Shown: positions 7,252 to 13,541 of the stretch, piece by piece
How positions within the stretch are numbered: position 1 is the first letter of the stretch
Layout: every line of letters starts with the position of its first letter
Source: Phycisphaerales bacterium
GTDB lineage: Bacteria > Planctomycetota > Phycisphaerae > Tepidisphaerales > Tepidisphaeraceae
Assembly (NCBI GenBank): GCA_028288775.1
Contig: JAQGHP010000613.1
Coordinates: forward strand, 1 to 13,541
Direction: 5' to 3'
Length of the DNA: 13,541 nt
Position numbers and translations under genes: made by a program
Notes under the pieces: generated by a model
Seen by the model: the letters and a program-made list of their open reading frames with translations, nothing else
Told to the model about the DNA's origin: nothing
Database searches by the model: none

Positions 7252-8937
7252 ATGCGAATCGCACACCGACGCCGAGTCATGATGACGACGGAATCCATCC
7301 CGACGCCTCAAGCCGCCGATCCGCCTGCCGAGGCGCTGCTTCGGACGCCGCCACAAGTCACGGCGGTCCGTGTTCGACTCGCGCACGGACAAGCGCGCAG
7401 GCATATCGTCGTCGCCTTCCTCCTTGCATGCGTCTTTGCGGCGTGCTATGAGCTCTACACCCGCCACAACGATTTCCCGGCGTACTACCACGACGACGAG
7501 GCCGACAAGGCCGCACAGATCATCCACCGCGACCGCAATTTCAACCATCCTCAGTTGATGCTCGAAACCGCGCAGCTTCTGGCCGCGGCGAGGCACACGC
7601 CGCCGGAGATTCAGGCGACCGTGGAAACCGGCCGGGCCGCATCCGCGGCGCTGGCGGCGTTGGGCGTGGTTGCGATGGCGCTCGCCGGGTTTCGATTGCA
7701 TGGATTTCCGGGATTGCTCGTGACGGCCTTGGCCGTGGGGTTGTGCCCTGCGCTCCTGGTGCACGCGCACTATATGAAGGAAGACGCGTCGCTGATCGCC
7801 GGCATGGGCCTGTGCGTCCTGGCGGCACGGGTCGCGTGGTCGCGAGGCGAAGGCACGACCGATGTGGCATCGCTCTGCTTCCTGGGCGCTGCGTGCGGGC
7901 TGGCGGCATCGGGGAAGTACACGGGCGCGTTTACGCTCGCCGTGGCGGTTCCATTTGCAATGGCTTGGGGCCGGCCCGGCCGGAAAGCCGCGGGCATGCG
8001 GGCGCTGCTGTTGGTGTTGGCCGCGGCGGCGTTTTTTCTGCTCGTCAACCACCGTGCGTTCGGCCACTTTGCAACGATGGGCAGCCGGTTTAATGGCGAG
8101 CGACACCAGACGCTGGAAGGCCTTTGGGGCTTTCGGTTGTCCCGGCCGAACTTGTATCACGCGACGGTTTTTGTTCGTCAGTGCATGCCGCATGTGATCG
8201 TGCTTGCGGGCATTTACGTCGCGCTCTTACTCGCGCGGCGCACCGGGCGTGGCTTCGACCTGTTCCTTGTCGTCCTCGCGGGTGGATACCTGGCAATGAT
8301 CTCGTTCTCCGCGGTGCCGTTCAATCGCTACGTGCTGCCGGTGGTGGTGCTGGCGCATCTGGCCGCGGGAATGGCGGTGCTGCGGCTGCGCGAGCTCGTC
8401 CATCACCCGTTGCTGCGCGGGGCGGTATGGGGACCCGGGGCGGCGCTGATCCTCGCGCTTCAACTCCCGCGATGTCTCGATTACTCGTCGCAGTTTGCGA
8501 ACGACAGCCGCGAGCGGCTTCGGGCGTGGGTGGCGGCGAATCTACCTTCGGACGCGGTCATCGTGCAGGACGGCTACGTGGGATTGCAGGAACCCTTCGA
8601 TCCGCGCCTCGGCCGGTGCGATCGGCCGGAGATCCGCCTTTACGGCTCGCGGTCTTACGGGTGCGGGCAGTCCGCGGCGGACGCGGGCGATCTCGACGTC
8701 CTCCGCCGGCTTGGCGTGGATTACGTCGCGGTCGCGGACACCGAATACAACTGGTACCTCGACGTCAACGTCAAGTCGGATCCGGACGGACGAGCGACGT
8801 TCGCCGACCGTCGGCGGTGGTACCAGGACCTTTTCCGCGACGGCCGGCTGGTCTGGTGCGGAGCCCCCGCGCACCCGACCTTCAGCCAGTACAACAACCC
8901 CGAAATCCGGCTCTACCGGTTGCAGCGAGGAAGGTGA
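7252..8937 (+). CDS. GT39/PMT-type membrane glycosyltransferase (ArnT-like)
   Basis: 561 aa with about 11 predicted membrane segments between residues 51 and 407, then a ~155-residue soluble C-terminal domain. The first periplasmic loop has HDDEADK (80-86) and HP (99-100). This is the acidic motif of GT39-type (GT-C) enzymes, which move a sugar from a polyprenyl-phosphate donor to a protein, lipid or glycan on the outer face of the membrane. HYMKEDAS (172-179) and FNRYVLP (357-363) also fit this fold. Acceptor and sugar cannot be deduced. ATG 7252 has no SD and sits right after a hairpin; ATG 7279 would shorten the protein by 9 residues without losing any domain. It is probably first in an operon with the next two genes, so the pilin-like protein or its complex could be a glycosylation target (inference). 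Confidence 0.78.
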   Translation: MRIAHRRRVMMTTESIPTPQAADPPAEALLRTPPQVTAVRVRLAHGQARRHIVVAFLLACVFAACYELYTRHNDFPAYYHDDEADKAAQIIHRDRNFNHPQLMLETAQLLAAARHTPPEIQATVETGRAASAALAALGVVAMALAGFRLHGFPGLLVTALAVGLCPALLVHAHYMKEDASLIAGMGLCVLAARVAWSRGEGTTDVASLCFLGAACGLAASGKYTGAFTLAVAVPFAMAWGRPGRKAAGMRALLLVLAAAAFFLLVNHRAFGHFATMGSRFNGERHQTLEGLWGFRLSRPNLYHATVFVRQCMPHVIVLAGIYVALLLARRTGRGFDLFLVVLAGGYLAMISFSAVPFNRYVLPVVVLAHLAAGMAVLRLRELVHHPLLRGAVWGPGAALILALQLPRCLDYSSQFANDSRERLRAWVAANLPSDAVIVQDGYVGLQEPFDPRLGRCDRPEIRLYGSRSYGCGQSAADAGDLDVLRRLGVDYVAVADTEYNWYLDVNVKSDPDGRATFADRRRWYQDLFRDGRLVWCGAPAHPTFSQYNNPEIRLYRLQRGR

Positions 8938-8939
8938 GG
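8928..8939 (+). promoter_or_regulatory. Shine-Dalgarno site supporting the prepilin start at 8943
   Basis: AGGAAGG (8928-8934) lies 8 nt before ATG 8943 and overlaps the end of the glycosyltransferase gene (stop 8935-8937). It is the clearest ribosome-binding site in the window and is the main reason for choosing the long start of the following gene. Confidence 0.5.
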
Positions 8940-8942
8940 CGC

Positions 8943-9764
8943 ATGCGAATTCGTCAATGTCTTTCTGTCGCGTCGAGGCGGGGCGGGCTCTCTTGCCTCA
9001 TAATGACGAACACAAGATTCGCGTCTACGAAGGCAGATATGCCTCCGCTCGCCGACCCGAGACAGAAGAGAATGCCTGCGACATCAACAATGCGGGTCGG
9101 CCGACCTGCCTTCAGCCTCACCGAGCTATTAGTTGTCCTTGGCATCATCACGCTACTAGTTGCGCTCCTGCTCCCGACAATCCCGAAGGTCCGTCGTCTG
9201 GCGAACAGCGCGTTGTGCAAGTCCAACCTCCGGGAGTGCGGGCTTTCGCTGCTGATGTACGCGAACGAGAACGAAGGGTGGCTGTTTCCGGAGAACTGGG
9301 GCAGCGATAAGCCGCGGGAGAAGCGGTGGCCGGTTTACGTGTTCCGGCCGGCGGAATGGAACCCGCCGGTGATGAAATGCCCGGACGACCTTCAGCCCAA
9401 GGAAGACCACTCGTACATCCTCAACGCGCATCTGTCGGATAAGAAAATCCGCTACGGCAAGAGCCCCGGCATCCCCGTGGACCGCGTCGTCTGGATGGGG
9501 GAAAAGGTCTCCACCAGCGACGATTACTACATGGAAAACACCGGCCCGAGCAGCGACTTCGATTCCATCGTCGAGCCCTACCGCCACGGCATCAACCTCG
9601 GCTCGAACTACCTTTACCTCGACACTCACGTAAGCGCCCAGCCGCCTGTCGCGGTCGACGGCCTTCTCGATCCGTGGGACGTTCCGGGCAACCCGGATGC
9701 GCCGACGGACCCGTCGTCGTCCGCGCCGCCAAAGGCGCAGGCAGGCATTGGGGGCCGCCCATGA
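8943..9764 (+). CDS. Prepilin-like protein with N-terminal cleavage/methylation motif
   Basis: The class III (type IV prepilin/pseudopilin) signal is clear: GRPA|FSLTELLVVLGIITLLV, with cleavage expected before F57, Glu at +5 and a hydrophobic helix (residues 62-80). Exported by Sec and processed by prepilin peptidase (PilD-like). A short globular domain follows, ending in YRHGINLGSNYLYLDTHV. This corresponds to the H-X9-DG motif of planctomycete prepilin-like proteins, but has 11 residues between H and D, and T in place of G. The tail is Pro/Ser/Ala-rich. Start 8943 (273 aa) has the SD above but gives an unusually long 56-residue leader; ATG 9072 would give a canonical 13-residue leader (230 aa) and is a serious alternative. 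Codons from 8943 to about 9180 are poorer in G/C at position 3 than the rest of the gene. It lies 5 nt after the glycosyltransferase and overlaps the next gene by 4 nt. Confidence 0.85.
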   Translation: MRIRQCLSVASRRGGLSCLIMTNTRFASTKADMPPLADPRQKRMPATSTMRVGRPAFSLTELLVVLGIITLLVALLLPTIPKVRRLANSALCKSNLRECGLSLLMYANENEGWLFPENWGSDKPREKRWPVYVFRPAEWNPPVMKCPDDLQPKEDHSYILNAHLSDKKIRYGKSPGIPVDRVVWMGEKVSTSDDYYMENTGPSSDFDSIVEPYRHGINLGSNYLYLDTHVSAQPPVAVDGLLDPWDVPGNPDAPTDPSSSAPPKAQAGIGGRP

Positions 9765-10594
9765 AGCTTTGCAATCTTGGGCGTCGACGCTGGATCGTGA
9801 TCGGCCTCGTCATGGGGTCGCTGGTGGGCGTTTGTAATTGGGCATCGGGCCCGGGGTATCGCGATGACAATTCGCGAACGCTCTCGCAGCCGCTGTTTGA
9901 ACGCGGTCTCACCGCGCCGCCGGGTGCGGCGTTTCGGCTGGGCGATTTGACGATCCATCCGCCCGAAGCCGGCGGGGTCTATTGGGTCACGGGGACGTAT
10001 TACGAATCCGTCGGCCGGGATGAGGTGCATAGCGGACGCTTCAAGTTTCGGGCGGCGACGCCATACGAGCCCCGGCTGGCTGTTGACGTGGCCGACCCCG
10101 ACACCTTCACGGTCGTCCAATATCTGGACGAACTCGCGCCGCGCATCCCGCAGGCGCACATCCGCTATCATTATGCCTGGTCCGAAAAAACCGGACTGAC
10201 ACTGACGGCCTGGGTCGCCGGTGCGATGCTCCTCATAGGCTTCGTCTGGCCGACGGTCCTGCGAAGACTGGCCGGCCCGCTGCCGGCGCACGAGGTTGAG
10301 GCACTCACCTCATCAACAGCTCCGCCGTCTCCCGGCGTGCCCGTCTCGCCGCCCGCGGCCGACGACGATCTTCTTGAATTGGTCGCAAATCTTGAGGCAA
10401 ACGCCACGACGACGGCCGGCTCTCCCGCGCCCGTCGAAATCCCCGCCGACCTCTCCACGCCGGTCCGCGCCCTGAGTGCGACACCGCTCGATGCGTCGGT
10501 CGTGAAACCGACGCAAGAGGAAAAGGACTACCGCGGCGAGTATTACCCGACGATCGTTCACGCAAACCACACCGCCCCAGTTTCACGTCGCTAG
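9761..10594 (+). CDS. Unrecognised two-TM membrane protein in the prepilin operon
   Basis: 277 aa, not recognised. ATG 9761 overlaps the preceding stop as ATGA, and GGGGG lies 6 nt upstream, which favours translational coupling. Order: short basic N-terminus, TM1 (about 11-28), a ~115-residue domain expected outside the membrane (30-145) with GGVYWVTGTYYESVGRDEVH, TM2 (about 146-168), then a ~110-residue cytoplasmic tail. That tail has an acidic DDDLLELVANLEA helix (201-213), Pro/Ala/Thr-rich linkers, and an end with the aromatic motif YRGEYYPTIVH (257-267). There is no signal peptidase site, so TM1 is probably an anchor. Position suggests a partner of the pilin-like protein or of the glycosyltransferase (inference). 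It has no catalytic motif that I can name. Confidence 0.8.
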   Translation: MKLCNLGRRRWIVIGLVMGSLVGVCNWASGPGYRDDNSRTLSQPLFERGLTAPPGAAFRLGDLTIHPPEAGGVYWVTGTYYESVGRDEVHSGRFKFRAATPYEPRLAVDVADPDTFTVVQYLDELAPRIPQAHIRYHYAWSEKTGLTLTAWVAGAMLLIGFVWPTVLRRLAGPLPAHEVEALTSSTAPPSPGVPVSPPAADDDLLELVANLEANATTTAGSPAPVEIPADLSTPVRALSATPLDASVVKPTQEEKDYRGEYYPTIVHANHTAPVSRR

Positions 10595-10643
10595 TAGATT
10601 TGAAGATTCACCGCGGAAACGCCGTACGCAACATGGCTCATAT

Positions 10644-11414
10644 TTGCGACATCACGGCTACCGCCGCGCGTATTTTGATGACGGCACGCCGCTCGAGCCT
10701 GCTTCCAACGAGGAATGTCAGATCGACGCGCTGCCGCAGAGCTGGTCCGTCCTGTCCGGCGCGGGGACGCGCGAGCGGTCGCAGATTGCGATGCAGAGCG
10801 TTGGCCAGCGCCTCGTCCGTCGCGGCGACCGCCAGATCCGCCTCTTCGACCCGCCGTTCGACAAATCATCCCTCAACCCCGGGTACATCAAGGGCTACGT
10901 CCCGGGCGTCAGGGAGAACGGCGGCCAATACACCCACGCCGCCATCTGGACGGTTATGGCCTTTGCGGCAATGGGGGATTCGGACCGCGCGTGGGAACTC
11001 TTCGCTCTGATCAATCCGGTGTTGCATGCTTCCACGCCCACGGACATTTCCGTTTACAAGGTGGAGCCTTATGTAGTCGCCGCCGACGTGTACGGCGTCG
11101 CCCCCCATACCGGCCGCGGCGGCTGGACCTGGTACACCGGCTCGGCCGGATGGATGTACCGCCTTATTACCGAGTCGCTTCTGGGCCTGTACCTGGAAGT
11201 CGACAAACTCCGCTTCGCGCCATGCATCCCCAAGACCTGGCCGGCCTTCAAGGTTCACTACCGCTACCGCGAAACGTTCTACCACATCACCCTCCATAAC
11301 AACGGCGGAGCGAACGTCACCCGCGTCGTCCTGGACGGCGTCGCGCAACAGGAAAAGGTTTTATCCCTTATCGACGACCGCAATGAGCACAACGTGAATG
11401 TCGACCTGGGCTAA
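10644..11414 (+). pseudogene. C-terminal fragment of a GH94 / cyclic beta-1,2-glucan synthase-type protein
   Basis: The frame reads RRAYFDDGTPL, FDPPFDKSSLNPGYIKGY, RENGGQYTHAAIWTVMAFA, KVEPYVVAADVYG and GRGGWTWYTGSAGWMYR. These are the hallmark segments of the C-terminal half of the GH94 glycoside phosphorylase domain (NdvB/cyclic glucan synthase or cellobiose phosphorylase-like). Intact GH94 enzymes are about 800 aa, and NdvB about 2800. Here only ~256 residues remain, and the upstream catalytic region with its conserved acidic residue (DWNDG-type motif) is missing. The natural C-terminus seems intact. The only start is TTG 10644, without SD; family-like sequence begins at about residue 6, 50 nt after the previous stop. 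It is therefore most likely a non-catalytic 5'-truncated pseudogene, though the remaining frame has no internal stop, so recent truncation or retention as a small protein is possible. Confidence 0.75.
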
Positions 11415-11525
11415 TCGCAGCGCGCCGACAACGCGGGTTCTACAAATCGGCCCGTGACGCGCGAGGCGGGAGCGGCTTGCCGCCTGGCCGGTGGGTTCCC
11501 GCCCCGTGCCCCCCGCGGCCCCGGC
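11415..11525. other. Gap with nested inverted repeats between two converging gene remnants
   Basis: This 111-nt spacer holds GCGGC-TT-GCCGC (11472-11483). It is nested inside the longer-range pair GGCGGGA (11465-11471) and TCCCGCC (11497-11503). It could act as a weak bidirectional terminator between the converging remnants, but no T-run follows on either side. Confidence 0.3.
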
Positions 11526-11889
11526 TCAATGGCCGAACAGGCCGCCGATGAGCCGCCGGGCCAGTCTCTGCGCCGCCGGGTTCCGGATCAGGGCCTGCGG
11601 GTTATTTACGATGTCCCTCAACGGCAGCGTGCCGTTGTACTGAAGCGGCACCCGCAGCTCGCCGACGAGGGACACGCCGCTGTCCACGGACAAGCCCGCG
11701 TAGAGCACGTTGCCGCCGCTCTTGACGATACCCTATTCCGCGGCGAACAGGTTCTCGTATCTGAGCGTCACCGGCAACGTCAGGTGCTGTGCTTCGACCC
11801 GCCGGCGGGGATGGCCGTTCGGCTTCTGCCTTGAGGCGCATGCTGAACTCGGCCTCCGTGATCTGCCCCCGCCGCGGGCCCCGGCTCAA
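11526..11889 (-). pseudogene. Decayed small gene, possibly LEA_2/WHy-like
   Basis: On the minus strand two coding-like pieces lie in different frames. The first (from 11889) reads GQITEAEFSMRLKAEAE. The second reads HLTLPVTLRYENLFAAE, meets an in-frame TAG at 11735-11733, and continues as SGGNVLYAGLSVDSGVSLVG, VPLQYNGTLPLRD and LIGGLFGH to a TGA at 11528-11526. Reading through the TAG and one frameshift near 11790-11820 gives a coherent amphipathic beta-rich protein of about 110-120 residues. The pattern (an AEFSMRLKAE strand, then LPVTLRYENLF, later VPL...GTLPL) recalls LEA type 2/WHy domains, but this is a weak match by eye. A lipobox and full N-terminus are not seen. An intact 60-aa piece starting at GTG 11708 is the only uninterrupted part of length. 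Confidence 0.42.
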
Positions 11890-11906
11890 GAAATGAGCCG
11901 GGGCCC
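11876..11906 (-). terminator. Perfect 13-bp hairpin downstream of the Ig-like repeat exoprotein gene
   Basis: GGGCCCCGGCTCA (11876-11888), a 5-nt AGAAA loop (11889-11893), then TGAGCCGGGGCCC (11894-11906) form a mismatch-free, very GC-rich stem. It begins 30 nt after the stop codon of the minus-strand exoprotein gene. No U-run follows in the transcript, so it would be a non-canonical (U-less) terminator or a 3'-end stabiliser. The arm sequence GGCCCCGGCTCAA recurs at 11517-11529, just after the stop of the decayed small gene. Confidence 0.6.
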
Positions 11907-11936
11907 TGGGGAAAAGCTAAATGAACGGCGGGCGGG

Positions 11937-13541
11937 TCACACGACCTTTTTACCGCCCCCACCGCCGCCTCCGGTGCCCCCACCACCGCTTGCAGGAGGG
12001 ATAGTTCCGATAGTGCCGGTTCCGGTCTTCACGGCGATGCTGAAGCTGCCGCGAAGGCTCGCGGTCACGATGTCGGCAACCGAGACGGTTTGGGTGCCGG
12101 CCGAGCCGAGCGTGATCGAGAAGACGTGCGTGCCGGCGTCGGCACTGGTAAACGTGTAGTCGGCCGGCAGGAGGTTGCCTCCGCCGGAAGGGCCGGTGAA
12201 GTGGACCTTGCCGGTGTAGCCCGTGACCGTGTTGCCGTAGGCGTCTACCGCCGACAGGGTCGCGGTGAACGCGGTGCCGGTCGACGCGTTGGACGGGGTG
12301 CGGAAGGCGAAGCCCGCGACCGCGGCCGGCGTCACCGGGATGTCCCGCTGGAAGCTCGACATCGCGGCGTTCGCCGAATCCTGCACGGTAAACGTCTGCC
12401 CTCCGGAAGACTTGAGCGTGACAGCGAACGTGTGCGTACCGGCGTCGGCTGCGCCGAACGTGTAGGACGCGGGGAGGCCCGCCTGCGTGTCGCTGGTGGC
12501 GAAGCTCAGCGTGCCGCGATAGCCGGCGGCGAGGTTGCCGTAGACGTCGTGGACGCTCACGGTAATCGACTGTGCAGTGCCCGCGGTGACGCCGTGCAGC
12601 CCCGTCGCCGAGAACGTCGCGGGGGCCGCGGAGGTGACCACGATGCCGCCCTGGGTGGCGGTGATCGTCGCGTTGGAGTAGTCGCTGACGGTTAGCGATT
12701 GCAAGCCGGCGGTCCTGAGGGTGACGCTGAAGGAATGCGTGCCGGCGTCGGCGGCGGTGAACGCGTAGTAACCGGGCAGGGCCGCCTGCGAGTCGCTGCT
12801 GCTGAAGTAAACGGCACCGGAATAATCGACGGCGACATTGCCGAACGCGTCGTACGCCGTGACCGTCAGCGTCCGCGCCGTGCCGGCGACGCCGCCGGAA
12901 ATTGACGAGGTGACGAACACCGCGGCGTCGCCCGGAGTCCCCGAGATCGACTCCACGCCGGCGAGGCCGGCGTTTGACGTGTCGGCCGCAGAGAGCGTCT
13001 GCCCGCCCAGCGTCATCGGGGTGAAGGAAAAGTATCCGACGCCGTTGGCCAGCACGTGGTCGGCCGGCAATTGCGCGTTCGGGTCTGACGCAAAAAGGTG
13101 GGCGACGCCGTTGTACCCGGTGGCGACGTTGCCGAATTCATCGTACGCCGTGACGGTGACGGTGTGCTGCGAGCCGATGTGGCCGCCTCCGCCCACCAGG
13201 CCCAGCGACACGGCCGCGGTCGGCGTGACGAGGACCGAAGTCGAGCCGAGCGCCGTCGAATGGGCCGTGTCGGCGACGGTAATTTTAGCGCCGCCGGCGG
13301 TCTTCAGCACGGCGGAGAAGCTCTGCACGCCGGCGTCGGGCCCGACGAACGTGTAATCGGCGGGCAGGCCCGCCAGCACGTCGTCGCTGCTGAAGTGGAC
13401 CGCGCCGGTGTAGTCGGCGGCATAATTGTCGAACGCATCCCGGGCCGTGACGGTGAACGCGGCGGGCGTGCCGGCGACGGAAGTCGCCACGGCTGAAATG
13501 CTGAACTTCGAGGCGGCGGCCGCGACGACGTTGAGCGTAAC
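11937..13541 (-). CDS. Exoprotein of tandem Ig-like repeats with Gly-rich C-terminus (5' end outside window)
   Basis: The frame is open from the right edge (13541) to TGA 11939-11937: the last 534 residues. An in-frame GTG at 13490 is inside a repeat and is not a credible start. The visible part consists of five beta-sandwich-type repeats (see repeat entry), then about 28 residues ending in a Gly-rich run (SGGGGTGGGGGGG) and KKVV. The repeats resemble bacterial Ig-like/filamin-type domains that act as stalks or spacers in surface proteins. Function inferred: structural or adhesive extracellular protein. There is no Cys, no catalytic motif, and no C-terminal sorting signal (LPXTG, PEP-CTERM or T9SS-like) in this part. 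Export signals would be in the missing N-terminus. Confidence 0.88.
   Translation of the reverse strand, partial: VTLNVVAAAASKFSISAVATSVAGTPAAFTVTARDAFDNYAADYTGAVHFSSDDVLAGLPADYTFVGPDAGVQSFSAVLKTAGGAKITVADTAHSTALGSTSVLVTPTAAVSLGLVGGGGHIGSQHTVTVTAYDEFGNVATGYNGVAHLFASDPNAQLPADHVLANGVGYFSFTPMTLGGQTLSAADTSNAGLAGVESISGTPGDAAVFVTSSISGGVAGTARTLTVTAYDAFGNVAVDYSGAVYFSSSDSQAALPGYYAFTAADAGTHSFSVTLRTAGLQSLTVSDYSNATITATQGGIVVTSAAPATFSATGLHGVTAGTAQSITVSVHDVYGNLAAGYRGTLSFATSDTQAGLPASYTFGAADAGTHTFAVTLKSSGGQTFTVQDSANAAMSSFQRDIPVTPAAVAGFAFRTPSNASTGTAFTATLSAVDAYGNTVTGYTGKVHFTGPSGGGNLLPADYTFTSADAGTHVFSITLGSAGTQTVSVADIVTASLRGSFSIAVKTGTGTIGTIPPASGGGGTGGGGGGGKKVV
12024..13514 (-). repeat. Five ~100-residue Ig-like repeats
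   Basis: Approximate repeat starts (minus strand) are 13514, 13220, 12929, 12626 and 12323. Each has AGT-x(3)-T[VL]T[VA]-x-[AV]-x-D-x-[FY][GD]N, then a Y-x-G strand, LPA-[DS]Y-x-F, [AP]DAG[TV], FS[VI]TL-x-[TS]AG, and a final [VS]-x-D strand. Repeat 2 is the most divergent: it has LANGVGYFSFTPMTLGGQ where the others have the ADAGT motif. The unit length is 97-101 residues. It resembles Big/filamin-like domains built around a conserved D-x-[FY]-[GD]-N turn. Confidence 0.85.

Noticed and set aside
6175..8193. A 672-codon open frame on the minus strand, antisense to the sigma-factor and glycosyltransferase genes
   Set aside because: It is Arg/His-rich and without recognisable domains, and it lies opposite two clear genes across their intergenic gap. 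This is typical of antisense openness in GC-rich DNA.
8124..8942. Upstream extension of the prepilin frame to 8124
   Set aside because: That part is antisense-like, Arg-rich sequence in an alternative frame of the glycosyltransferase gene. The real gene starts at or after 8943.
12090..13496. Plus-strand frames opposite the Ig-like repeats (for example 12090-12695 and 13098-13496)
   Set aside because: They repeat the same Arg/Val/Gly pattern every ~300 nt because they mirror the coding repeats on the minus strand.
12024..13514. Periodic sequence considered as a CRISPR array
   Set aside because: The period is ~300 nt, the repeats are diverged at nucleotide level and they keep an open reading frame. 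They are protein-domain repeats.

Overview
The window is GC-rich (GC3 is high in most genes) and gene-sparse. It looks like chromosomal DNA of a planctomycete or a close PVC-group relative. This rests on gene content, not on any search: a giant modular exoprotein with a LEPR-XLL-like N-terminus, an ECF sigma factor carrying a long membrane-anchored C-terminal extension, a prepilin-like protein with a degenerate C-terminal H-X9-DG-type motif, and weak or absent Shine-Dalgarno sites at most starts.

Layout. Positions 1-4595 (minus strand) hold the first 1531 codons of one uninterrupted giant secreted/surface protein whose end lies beyond the left edge. It contains about five copies of a diverged ~285-residue module. 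Positions 4596-5436 are intergenic: a perfect dyad in the leader of the giant gene, two tandem GC-rich hairpins, and a short decayed transposase remnant. Positions 5437-7065 (plus) encode the sigma factor fused to a membrane/sensor-like region. Positions 7252-10594 (plus) look like one operon: a GT39/PMT-type membrane glycosyltransferase, a prepilin-like protein (5-nt gap) and an unrecognised two-TM protein (ATGA overlap). Positions 10644-11414 are the C-terminal end of a GH94 / cyclic beta-1,2-glucan synthase-type enzyme with its N-terminal bulk missing. Positions 11526-11889 (minus) look like a decayed small gene with a frameshift and a TAG. A perfect 13-bp-stem hairpin follows at 11876-11906. 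Positions 11937-13541 (minus) are the last 534 residues of a second exoprotein, made of five ~100-residue Ig-like repeats and a Gly-rich tail.

Together: two repeat-built surface proteins point the same way (minus) and flank a plus-strand block that contains a regulator, a glycosyltransferase and a pilin-like protein. Envelope and surface functions dominate. Gene debris (transposase, GH94 fragment, small pseudogene) marks the gaps between them. No tRNA, rRNA, CRISPR array or intact mobile element was seen. The observations most worth a second look are the five-fold ~285-residue module, the sigma-membrane fusion, the GT39-prepilin-unknown operon and the decapitated GH94 gene.
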